Assembly: GCF_900637295.1 (NCBI RefSeq)
Contig: NZ_LR134363.1
Span: 1,550,001 to 1,614,000, forward strand
DNA length: 64,000 nucleotides
Direction of reading: 5' to 3'
Origin: Actinomyces slackii
GTDB taxonomy: Bacteria > Actinomycetota > Actinomycetes > Actinomycetales > Actinomycetaceae
The notes under the pieces are model-generated. The model had not been told where the DNA came from. It made no database searches and saw only the letters and a program-made list of their open reading frames with translations. Position 1 is the stretch's first letter. Each line of letters opens with the position of its first letter. Shown here one piece after another: positions 28,273-35,633 of the stretch. The translations under genes and the position numbers were made by a program.

Positions 28273-28818
28273 ATGAAGCTACGGCACGCGATCCTGGGCA
28301 TGCTCGCGAACGAGCCGCTCAGCGGCTACGACATCAGCCGCGCCTTCGCCAGTTCGGTCGTCCACTTCTGGCACGCCGACCAGTCGCAGGTCTACCGCAC
28401 CATCAACCGCCTGGAGGCCGACGGCTCGATCTCCACGCGCGTCATCACCCAGAGCGGGCGCCCCGACCGTCGCCTCCACTCCCTGACCGATGCCGGCCGC
28501 GCCGAGCTCGAGGCCTGGCTCGCTAGCCCGCTGGAGCCCCGACAGCCCAAGGACTCCCTCCTCGCCCGGATCTTCCTCGCCGCGCCCCTCGGCCACCACA
28601 GGGTGCTGTCGTTGCTGGATGAGGCTGAGCGCGCGATCCGCGCCGACCAGGAGGTTCTGGAGACCATCGAGTTCGATGAGGCCAATCTCGACACCACCCT
28701 CAAGGCGGCGATCCTGAGATACGGCATCGACGGGAGTCGCCAGGAGCTGGAGTGGATCGAGCGAACCCGACAGGCTGTGCAGCAGGATGCCGCACGGGCA
28801 GGAGTCACCCTCAACTGA
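28273..28818 (+). CDS. PadR-family transcriptional regulator
   Basis: Repressor of the PadR/Vir family, about 181 residues. The N-terminal winged helix starts at once (LRHAILGMLANEPLSGYDISRAF; VYRTINRLEADGSI), and the C-terminal helical domain (residues about 90-175) mediates dimerisation. PadR proteins respond to phenolics, drugs or envelope stress. It lies 47 bases after the PIN gene and 39 before the CPBP gene. Tandem inverted repeats between PadR and CPBP suggest that it controls the latter. Confidence 0.88.
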   Translation: MKLRHAILGMLANEPLSGYDISRAFASSVVHFWHADQSQVYRTINRLEADGSISTRVITQSGRPDRRLHSLTDAGRAELEAWLASPLEPRQPKDSLLARIFLAAPLGHHRVLSLLDEAERAIRADQEVLETIEFDEANLDTTLKAAILRYGIDGSRQELEWIERTRQAVQQDAARAGVTLN

Positions 28819-28851
28819 TACTTGTAAAGTCGAATACTTGCAAAGTACAGT
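28818..28851 (+). promoter_or_regulatory. Tandem operator and promoter before the CPBP gene
   Basis: Two near-identical AT-rich units, ATACTTGTAAAGT (28818-28830) and ATACTTGCAAAGTA (28834-28847), lie 16 bases apart. The second is an inverted repeat TACTT-GCA-AAGTA. TTGTAA (28822-28827) and TACAGT (28846-28851), 18 bases apart, form a plausible promoter. TACAGT is six bases before the ATG at 28858. The likely ligand is the adjacent PadR protein. Confidence 0.6.
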
Positions 28852-28857
28852 ATGGGC

Positions 28858-29667
28858 ATGTTCTCGCGCATGCCCCTGCTCCTGTACGTCGTGATCGTCC
28901 TGGCCTCCGGCTGGATCGGCCTGGCCGTCAACCGCCTGGCAGGCGTCCCCCACTCCATGGACTCCCCAGCCGCCCTCATCTGGATCCTCATCCCGCTGCT
29001 CGCCGGTGCGGCGCTCGCCCTGAGCGACCGCTCCCTGAGGCGCTCCTACATCGCCTCGTGGAAGCCCGGGCGTCCCAGCGCCTACGTTCTGGCGCTCGCC
29101 ATCTTCCCGGCGGCCTTCGCGGTCACTCTCGCCATCGGCTGGGCGTGCGGGGCGCTTGGGCCAGCGGGCCCGGGACCCTACGGGGCAGCGGTGGCGGCCG
29201 CCGTCGTGCCGACCCTGGTCAAGAACATCGCCGAGGAGGGCGCCTGGCGGGGCTACCTCGCCCCAGCGCTCATGGCCCGGGGACTGCCCGACATCACCGT
29301 GTGGATCGTCTCCGGCGCGGTCTGGGGCCTGTGGCACCTGCCCTACTACCTGTTCCTGCTCGACGAGGCCCTCATGCGCGGCGTCTGGGACGTCCCCCGG
29401 TTCGTCTACGCCCTCATGGCTGTCCCGGTCTGCATGTCCTGGGCCCCGCTGTTCACCGAGCTGCGCCTGGCGGGGCGGAGTGTGTGGCCCTGCCTGCTCG
29501 CCCACAGCGTGGCCAACCTCGGCCAGATCCCCGTCTCCCTTGGCGCTTGGCCCATGAGCCCTCTCGCCGCTCTCCTGTTCTCGCCGGTCTTCGGGCTGCT
29601 GCACTCGGCAGTCCTGATCGGCGTGGCGTTGATACTGCGGAGAAGGCGCCTCGCCGGCAGGGCCTGA
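28858..29667 (+). CDS. CPBP-family intramembrane metalloprotease
   Basis: Multi-pass membrane protein of about 269 residues of the CAAX protease/bacteriocin-processing (Abi) family. It has the three signature motifs: EEGAWRGYL (E126-E127), WGLWHLPYYL (H160) and LLAHSVANLG (H216). About seven hydrophobic segments are present. Family members process prenylated proteins or self-immunity peptides, or regulate other membrane proteins; the target here is unknown. The start is either ATG 28852 or 28858. The latter sits six bases after a -10 box, as in other leaderless genes here. Probably controlled by the upstream PadR gene. Confidence 0.87.
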   Translation: MFSRMPLLLYVVIVLASGWIGLAVNRLAGVPHSMDSPAALIWILIPLLAGAALALSDRSLRRSYIASWKPGRPSAYVLALAIFPAAFAVTLAIGWACGALGPAGPGPYGAAVAAAVVPTLVKNIAEEGAWRGYLAPALMARGLPDITVWIVSGAVWGLWHLPYYLFLLDEALMRGVWDVPRFVYALMAVPVCMSWAPLFTELRLAGRSVWPCLLAHSVANLGQIPVSLGAWPMSPLAALLFSPVFGLLHSAVLIGVALILRRRRLAGRA

Positions 29668-29855
29668 GACCCCCTGGGGCGCCGAGAATCAGGGCCTCGC
29701 AAGGGGCGCTGACGGCGGGGCCGGGGGACCGCCCCACCATCGCCGGGCGCGCCCCAGATGCGCACTCCCTCCCCGCGCAGTGCCACAGACGAAAGCCAGG
29801 GGCGCGCCGGGAATTCTCCGTCGCCGCCGCCGGTTGCACGGTCCGGACGCTGCGC

Positions 29856-29885
29856 GCGTCGCCTCATCGAGCGTCGCCTCATCGA
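29856..29885. repeat. Tandem 15-bp duplication before the nitroreductase gene
   Basis: GCGTCGCCTCATCGA occurs twice without a gap, immediately upstream of the AAGGAG ribosome binding site of the nitroreductase gene. Probably a slippage duplication. Confidence 0.8.
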
Positions 29886-29899
29886 GCAAGGAGAGCATC

Positions 29900-30547
29900 A
29901 TGGAGTTCAGCGAGGTTGTGGCCAGGCGCCATTCGGTGCGCGACTTCACCGACCAGCCCGTCGACCGGCAGGACCTGGTGGAGATCGTGCGCACCGCCCA
30001 GAAAGCGCCGTCGTGGGCCAACTCCCAGCCCTGGAGAGTGCGCATCGCCACCGGCCAGACCCTGGCCCGCATCAAGGAGCTCCACGCGGCCAGGGTCGCG
30101 TCGGGCGAGCAGGGCCACACCGAGTTCCCCGTCATGCCCCGCACCGAGTGGTCGACGGCGGCGCAGGCGAATATGGCCGATCTCTTCAATCAGATCAGCG
30201 TGCATTTCGCTGACGAGCCGGAGAGCTTCGGGGCCTCCCAGGGCCTCCTGTTCAATGCGCAGGCCATCGTCTACCTCACCATCCCCGTGGGCTCCTCGCT
30301 GTGGTCGATCCACGACCTCGGCGCCTTCTCCGCTCTCATCGCGCTAGCCGCTTTCGATAGGGGCCTGGGCGCCATCAACGCCTACGAGCTCGTCAAGTAC
30401 CCGGACATCGTGCGCGAGGTCATGGGAATCGGTGAGGAGGAGACCCTGGCCATCGGCCTGGCCCTGGGCCACCCCGCAGGCAACCCCCTGGGCGACTTCG
30501 CCCCCACTCGCCAGGACGTCGAGGACATCCTGACCATCGCCGAGTGA
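29900..30547 (+). CDS. Nitroreductase-family FMN oxidoreductase
   Basis: Flavoprotein of the nitroreductase superfamily (oxygen-insensitive NAD(P)H:nitro/quinone reductase type), 215 residues. The start region MEFSEVVARRHSVRDF and APSWANSQPWR (FMN binding), and the C-terminal GLGAINAYELVKYPDIVREVMGI, are characteristic. The ATG at 29900 follows AAGGAG. Cytoplasmic; substrate unknown. It converges on the LacI gene with only 15 bases between stops. Confidence 0.9.
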   Translation: MEFSEVVARRHSVRDFTDQPVDRQDLVEIVRTAQKAPSWANSQPWRVRIATGQTLARIKELHAARVASGEQGHTEFPVMPRTEWSTAAQANMADLFNQISVHFADEPESFGASQGLLFNAQAIVYLTIPVGSSLWSIHDLGAFSALIALAAFDRGLGAINAYELVKYPDIVREVMGIGEEETLAIGLALGHPAGNPLGDFAPTRQDVEDILTIAE

Positions 30548-30565
30548 GGCGCCGCGACCGCCTCA
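30545..30565. terminator. Short hairpin over convergent stops
   Basis: TGAGGCG (30545-30551) pairs with CGCCTCA (30559-30565). It spans the nitroreductase and LacI stop codons. Weak. Confidence 0.3.
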
Positions 30566-31636
30566 TGGCGGCGGGCCGATCGACGCCCGGGGAACGAAGG
30601 TCGGGGCCAGGCGGTGCACGGAGCCGGCGTCGTTAGCGGCGTCGTCCTCGCCGGCCCCTGGACCGGCCTCCTTCTCCGCGGCTCCGCCCCCGATGCGCGC
30701 CACGAGGATCGAGGCGGCCAGGCGCCCCAGCTCACGACTGTGCTGGTTGACCGAGCTCAGCCCCAGGCGGCCGGCGATCTCGGTGTCGTCGAATCCGACG
30801 ATCGAGATGTCCTCGGGCACGCGCAGGCCGCGCTCGCGCACCGCGTCCAGCGCCCCCAGCGCCAGCACATCGTTGCCGCAGAAGAGCGCCGTCGGCAGTG
30901 GCTCTCCTGCCCGCAGCGAGGCGTCGATCGCCTCCCGCACGGCGCGCGCCGCGCTCGCCGAGGAGACCTGATCGGTGGGGATGAGGAGGGGCTCCAGGCC
31001 GTGGTCGCGCATCGTGGCCGCATAGCTGCGGGCCCGGTCCTCGTAGGGGATGGAGGCGGGCAGGGGAACATGCGCGATGCGCCGGTGCCCCAGGGCGATG
31101 AGGCGCTCGGTGACCTCGCGGGCCGCCGCGTCATCGTCGCCCACAACGCTGTCCACCCCCGCCTCGGGCACGTCCCGGGTCACGCAGACCACCGGCAGGG
31201 AGTGCAGGGCGGCGCGCAGGGCGCCGGTGGAGCCCGCGTAGCCAGCCAGGACCACGCCGTCGGGGCGGAGCGCCACCAGGTCGCGCAGACTGCGGTCCTC
31301 CTGCGCGGGATCCATGCCGCCCTGCATGACCACCACCCGGTGCCCGGCCGCCATCAGCTCCTCGGCCAGGCCATCGTGCACGTCGACGAACACCGGGTTG
31401 GACAGCGCCTGGGCCAGGAAGCCGATGATGCAGTGGGAGCGGTTGCCCGCCAGCGAGGTGGCCAGGCCGTTGCCCAGGTAGCCCAGCTCGGCAGCGGCCT
31501 GGAGGACCCGCTGGCGCTTGTCATCCGAGACATGCGGCGAGCCCTTCATGACCAGGGACACCAGGGGGCGCGAGACGCCGGCCTCGCGCGCGACGTCGGC
31601 CTGCGTGACGTAGCGGCGGCGCTGGCTGGAACTCAT
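30563..31636 (-). CDS. LacI-family transcriptional regulator
   Basis: Sugar-responsive repressor of 357 residues. The N-terminal LacI helix-turn-helix reads YVTQADVAREAGVSRPLVSLVMKG, with the hinge LGYLGNGLATSLAG, followed by a periplasmic-binding-protein-like effector domain (residues about 65-340). The ATG at 31636 is preceded by a TATGAT box at a six-base gap and no ribosome site, so the mRNA is probably leaderless. It lies downstream of the dehydrogenase gene. The perfect LacI-type palindrome at 33187-33200 is the likely target. Confidence 0.92.
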   Translation of the reverse strand: MSSSQRRRYVTQADVAREAGVSRPLVSLVMKGSPHVSDDKRQRVLQAAAELGYLGNGLATSLAGNRSHCIIGFLAQALSNPVFVDVHDGLAEELMAAGHRVVVMQGGMDPAQEDRSLRDLVALRPDGVVLAGYAGSTGALRAALHSLPVVCVTRDVPEAGVDSVVGDDDAAAREVTERLIALGHRRIAHVPLPASIPYEDRARSYAATMRDHGLEPLLIPTDQVSSASAARAVREAIDASLRAGEPLPTALFCGNDVLALGALDAVRERGLRVPEDISIVGFDDTEIAGRLGLSSVNQHSRELGRLAASILVARIGGGAAEKEAGPGAGEDDAANDAGSVHRLAPTFVPRASIGPPP

Positions 31637-31642
31637 GCCCCG

Positions 31643-31648
31643 ATCATA
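31643..31648 (-). promoter_or_regulatory. -10 box of a leaderless gene (LacI)
   Basis: TATGAT on the minus strand, six bases before the ATG at 31636. Confidence 0.5.
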
Positions 31649-31653
31649 GGGAG

Positions 31654-31687
31654 CCCGCCGGCCGGCCAAGGCGAGCCGGCCGGCGGG
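31654..31687 (-). terminator. Hairpin between the dehydrogenase and LacI genes
   Basis: A perfect 13-bp G/C stem (31654-31666 with 31675-31687), 8-base loop, lies upstream of the LacI -10 box and downstream of the dehydrogenase gene on the same strand. Confidence 0.6.
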
Positions 31688-31814
31688 GGAGGGGTGCCGC
31701 GGGCCCGTCCGGCCCGGCCCTCGCAGGCGCGCGGCTCCGCCGCCGCCCGGCCCTGTGTCCGGCCCAGGGCCCACCCCGGACTCCGCGGACCCTGCCGTCC
31801 CCGGGGTCTGCGCG

Positions 31815-32981
31815 TCACTCGACCGCCACGGGACGACCCTGGGCGGCGCAGGCCTGGGCCGCCGAGATGGCGCGCATGGTGGGGATGGCGTCGCGGAAGG
31901 GGTTGGTCACCTCGCCCATGCCCGCCAGTGCCTTGACGAACTCCTGGATCTCGGCCATGAAGGCCTCGCCATAGCCGGTGCCGACCCCGCGCCCGGGCAT
32001 GGCCGCGGTCGAGGCGAAGTAGGGGAAGGCCGGGCCGGCCGCCACCGTGCGCGGCCCGTCCATGCCGGGCTCCTCAGAGCCTGCCTGGTAGACGGTCAGG
32101 GCGTCCATGGAGGCCGAGGAGAAGCGGGCGTGGCCCCGGGTGCCGTAGACCTCGATGCCCAGGTCGTTGGGGGTGCCCAGAGCGATGCGGCTCAGCGTGA
32201 TGGAGCCGATGGCCCCTGTGGCCGTGCGCACCGAGAGATTGGCGATGTCATCGTTGGTGACCTCCCCGCGCTCGGTGGCCGAGGCCTTCTGGGAGTGGCC
32301 GATGCCCCCGGCCGGCAGGGGCCGGTCCTTGATGACCGTCTCCAGCTGAGCGCTGGTCACCTCGGTGATCTCGCCGACGACGTGGCGCACCGTGTCCAGG
32401 GCGTGGGCACCGATATCCGCCAGGGCGCCGCCGCCGGACTGCTCCTGGATGAAGCGCTAGGTCAGGGGCTGGTCGGGATCGGCGGCGTAGTCGGCGTAGT
32501 AGTGGGCGCGGAAGTGCTCGATCTCCCCCAGGGCCCCGGCGGCGACCAGGTCGCGCAGGGCCGCCAGCGCCGGGATGCGGCGGAAGGAGAAGCCGACGGC
32601 GTTGATGCGATCGGAGGCCTGCGCGGCCTTGACGATGACCTCGGCCTCGGCGGCGTCCAGCCCCAGGGGCTTCTCGCAGAACACGTGCTTGCCCGCCGCC
32701 AGCGCCTTGGGGACGATGTCGACGTAGAGCCGGTTGGGCAGGGCCAGGGAGACGGCGTCGATTGCCGGGTCGGCCAGCACCTGCTCGATGTCGGTGGAGG
32801 CCTTGGCGAATCCGTACTTGCCGGCCACGTGGTTGGCCAGCTCCTCGTTGGGATCCACGACCGTGTCCAGGACGATCTCGACGCCGTTGAGGGCGTCGTC
32901 GAGCTGGGCGTTGCGGTAGCCGAAGGCGTGGGACTGCCCGGCGTAGCCCGCTCCGATGAGGGCGATGGTGATGGTGGTCAT
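31815..32981 (-). pseudogene. Gfo/Idh/MocA dehydrogenase interrupted by an in-frame TAG
   Basis: NAD(P)-dependent sugar or inositol dehydrogenase of the Gfo/Idh/MocA family. The N-terminal Rossmann part (ALIGAGYAGQSHAFGY; KHVFCEKPLG) runs to codon 174. Codon 175 is TAG (32457-32459). The same frame then continues without shift through RFIQEQSGGGALADIGAHALD and the full C-terminal domain to 31815. Homologues have tryptophan here (LTWRF), so a single TGG to TAG change explains it. The intact gene would encode 388 residues. Ribosome site GGGAGGA precedes the ATG. It may be a recent pseudogene, a sequencing error or a strain-specific loss. Divergent from the isomerase gene. Confidence 0.9.
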
Positions 32982-33141
32982 GGGGTTCCTCCCTGGGTGG
33001 TGCTCGGTTCGTTGTGCTTGTGGGCGCCGCCGATGCCGGGCGGCCGTGCCCGGGTCCGACGACGGCGCTGGGCCGCTCGGTCCCCGCCACGGGGCTGCGA
33101 GCGGGTGCTGCCCGCCTGCGCTCGGGAGGGGCCTGCTGCGG

Positions 33142-33200
33142 TTGACACAGCCTCGGTCCGGCCCGTAACGTCGTGCCCGTCAGACGTTAGCACGTGCTAA
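33142..33200 (+). promoter_or_regulatory. Promoter and LacI operator of the isomerase gene
   Basis: TTGACA (33142-33147), 18 bases, TAACGT (33166-33171) is the best consensus promoter in the window. The perfect 14-base palindrome TTAGCACGTGCTAA (33187-33200), with the central CG of LacI-family operators, lies just after the expected transcription start, so a bound repressor would block transcription. The LacI gene two genes away is the obvious candidate. Confidence 0.75.
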
Positions 33201-33228
33201 AACTGAAGGTCAACGAGCATCGACGAGG

Positions 33229-34257
33229 ATGAACACCCCCATGACTGACACCGCACACACCCCCAGCACCCCCGGCGCGGACCGCCCCGGCACCACCGCT
33301 GAGACGACCGCCGCAGCACCCTCAGCGGCCCCGTGCAAGGCCCGCAGCGCCGACCCCGCCTACTCCCGCCTGGCCCTCGGCATCGCGCCCGACTCCTGGG
33401 GAGTGTGGTTCCCCCAGGACGACCAGCAGATCGGCCCGATGACCACCCTCGACCAGATGGCCGAGGCTGGATTCGAGTACCTGGAGACCGGGCCCCACGG
33501 CTACTTCCCGACCGACCCGGCCGTCCTGGCCCGGGAGACCGCGGCCCGAGGCCTGACGGTTGTGGCGGGGACCCAGGGCGGCCCCCTGCACCACCGCGAG
33601 GACTGGCCCGCCACCGAGAAGGGGATCCGCGACGTCGCCGCCCTTGTCAGCGAGCTCGGGGCGAAGCACCTGGTCTACCTGCCCACCCCCTACATCGACT
33701 ACAAGACCTCTGAGCAGGTCGAGCCGCGCACCATCGACGAGGAGGACTGGGCGGTCTACATGGAGGGGCTCAACCATGTGGGCGCCCTCCTGCGCGAGGA
33801 CTACGGCATGACCCTCCAGGTTCACCCCCACGGGGACACCTACATCGAGTCCGCCGAGCAGATCGCCCGCGCCCTGGCGGACACCGACCCCGACCTGGTC
33901 TCCCTGTGCCTGGACACCGGCCACGTCGTCTACGGCGGCGGCGACCCCCTGAAGATCATCCGCGACCACGGCGAGCGGATCGGTTTTGTCCACATCAAGG
34001 CCATGGACCCCCAGGTTCTGGCAGAGACCCGCCGCAACGGGTGGTCCTTCGCCCAGGCCGTGGCCCACGGGGTCTCGGTGACCCCTCCCCAGGGCCAGCC
34101 CGAGATGCGGGCGCTCATCGACGCCCTGGCGGGGCTGGGCAAGGACCTCAACGTCGTCGTCGAGCAGGACCTCTACCCGGTCGACCCGGCCTTCCCCCTG
34201 CCCAATGCGATCGCCACGCGGCGCTACCTGGCGCAGTGCAACCTGGGCACCCTGTGA
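33229..34257 (+). CDS. Sugar phosphate isomerase/epimerase (IolE-like TIM barrel)
   Basis: TIM-barrel protein of the AP-endonuclease-2/sugar isomerase family, 342 residues. After an Ala/Thr/Pro-rich N-terminal extension of about 45 residues comes LGIAPDSWGVWFPQD, typical of inosose dehydratase (IolE) relatives. Metal ligands are suggested in LQVHPHGDTYI, LCLDTGHVVYGGG, GFVHIKAM and VVVEQDLYP. Together with the divergent dehydrogenase it suggests catabolism of inositol or a related polyol or sugar. The start at 33229 has GAGG directly adjacent; the ATG at 33241 is equally possible. Confidence 0.82.
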   Translation: MNTPMTDTAHTPSTPGADRPGTTAETTAAAPSAAPCKARSADPAYSRLALGIAPDSWGVWFPQDDQQIGPMTTLDQMAEAGFEYLETGPHGYFPTDPAVLARETAARGLTVVAGTQGGPLHHREDWPATEKGIRDVAALVSELGAKHLVYLPTPYIDYKTSEQVEPRTIDEEDWAVYMEGLNHVGALLREDYGMTLQVHPHGDTYIESAEQIARALADTDPDLVSLCLDTGHVVYGGGDPLKIIRDHGERIGFVHIKAMDPQVLAETRRNGWSFAQAVAHGVSVTPPQGQPEMRALIDALAGLGKDLNVVVEQDLYPVDPAFPLPNAIATRRYLAQCNLGTL

Positions 34258-34278
34258 GCCGGCGCTGAGGCGGGGGAG

Positions 34279-34284
34279 TAGGGT
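34279..34284 (+). promoter_or_regulatory. -10 box of a leaderless gene (MFS)
   Basis: TAGGGT six bases before the GTG at 34291; no Shine-Dalgarno sequence. Confidence 0.5.
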
Positions 34285-34290
34285 CTGCCT

Positions 34291-35553
34291 GTGCGCCCCC
34301 AGCCCACTCGCCCCGTCTCACGCCCCCTGACCTTCACCGCCACCAGGCGCGCCAGCTACGCCGGATTCGTGGTCCAGGCCATCGTCAACAACCTGGCGCC
34401 CCTGCTGTTCATCGCCTTCCACACGCGGCTGGGTCTGGGCGTGGCCCAACTGGGAGCCCTGGCCTCACTGAACTTCGCCGTTCAGCTCGTCACCGACCTG
34501 GCCGCCATCCGGGTCATCGACCGCGTCGGCTACCGGCGCCCCATGCTGGTGGCGCACGCCGCCGCCACCGCGGGCCTGGTGCTGCTGGCCCTCCTGCCCC
34601 AGGTCATGGACCCCATGTGGGGCCTGGCGGTCGCGGTCAGCGTCTACGCCGTCGGCGGCGGACTGCTGGAGGTGTTGGTCAGTCCCGTCGTCGAGCACCT
34701 GCCCTCGCCGGCCGAGGGCAAGGCCTCGGCCATGGCGCTGCTGCACTCCTTCTACTGCTGGGGGCAGCTGGCCGTCGTCATGCTGAGCACCGGCGCCCTG
34801 GCGCTGATCGGCCTGGGCGCCTGGCCGGTGCTGCCACTCATCTGGGCGCTGGTGCCGGCGGTCAATGGCCTGGTCTTCGCCCGGGTGCCCTTCCCCGAGA
34901 CGGTCGGGGAGGAGTCGCGCACGCCGCTTCGCCGCCTGGCGGGGAGCCCGGTCTTCCTGGCGGCGCTCGTCCTCATGGTCACCGGCGGGGCGGCCGAGCT
35001 GACCATGGCGCAGTGGTCCTCCTTCTTCGCCGAGTCGGCCACGGGCGTGCCCAAGGAGATCGGAGACCTCATGGGCCCCGGGCTCTTCGCCCTGCTCATG
35101 GGCCTGGGGCGCATGGCCTATGGGCTGGCGGGCGAGCGGGTCGACCTGCGGGTGGCCCTGGCAGTCTCCAGCGCGGGCGCGGTGATCTGCTACCTGGTGG
35201 CGGCCACCGCCTGGCATCCGGTGGTCAGCCTGCTGGGCTGCGCGATGACGGGACTGTGCATCAGCCTGCTGTGGCCGGGGACGATCTCCCTGACCGCTGC
35301 ACGATTCCCCGCCGGCGGCGCCGCCATGTTCGCGGTCCTGGCTCTGGCCGGCGACGGCGGGGCGACCGTGGGGCCCGCCCTGGCCGGGCGCCTGGCGGGC
35401 CTGGCCGAGGCGGGCGGGCCGCTGTCCGCCGTGGCGGCGGCGCTGCCCGACGACGGCGGCACGGGCCTTCGCGCCGCGCTCATGGTCTGCGCGGGCATCC
35501 CCCTGGTCTTCACCCTGACGGTGCTGGCGCTCAGGCAGCCCCGCCGCCCCTGA
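34291..35553 (+). CDS. MFS transporter
   Basis: Major facilitator with about twelve membrane spans over 420 residues. Conserved loop 2-3 resembles motif A (DRVGYRRPMLVAHA), and AELTMAQWSSFFAE and GLGRMAYGLAGERVDLR appear in the second half, as in FucP-like sugar permeases and other actinobacterial MFS proteins. It starts 34 bases after the isomerase gene but appears to have its own leaderless promoter with a GTG start. Substrate could be the sugar handled by this locus. The TGA stop is the first three bases of a 76-bp palindrome. Confidence 0.8.
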   Translation: MRPQPTRPVSRPLTFTATRRASYAGFVVQAIVNNLAPLLFIAFHTRLGLGVAQLGALASLNFAVQLVTDLAAIRVIDRVGYRRPMLVAHAAATAGLVLLALLPQVMDPMWGLAVAVSVYAVGGGLLEVLVSPVVEHLPSPAEGKASAMALLHSFYCWGQLAVVMLSTGALALIGLGAWPVLPLIWALVPAVNGLVFARVPFPETVGEESRTPLRRLAGSPVFLAALVLMVTGGAAELTMAQWSSFFAESATGVPKEIGDLMGPGLFALLMGLGRMAYGLAGERVDLRVALAVSSAGAVICYLVAATAWHPVVSLLGCAMTGLCISLLWPGTISLTAARFPAGGAAMFAVLALAGDGGATVGPALAGRLAGLAEAGGPLSAVAAALPDDGGTGLRAALMVCAGIPLVFTLTVLALRQPRRP

Positions 35554-35626
35554 CTCCGCCAATTTGCGTGAGTTCGTACTTTTCCGGGCCCGGAAAAGTA
35601 CGAACTCACGCAAATTGGCGGAGTCA
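35551..35626. repeat. 76-bp perfect palindrome between convergent genes
   Basis: Each base from 35551 to 35588 pairs with its partner from 35626 down to 35589: 38-base arms with no spacer and no mismatch. The arm begins TGACTCCGCCAATTTGCG and ends CGTACTTTTCCGGG. It includes the MFS stop codon and ends 8 bases before the phosphofructokinase stop. It is much more AT-rich than flanking DNA. It could serve as a bidirectional terminator or be a mobile repeat (REP/MITE-like). Confidence 0.95.
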
Positions 35627-35633
35627 CGGAGGG

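Noticed and set aside
35551-35626. Palindrome as a site-specific recombination (attachment) site
   Set aside because: No integrase, phage or plasmid genes are nearby and there is no flanking duplication.
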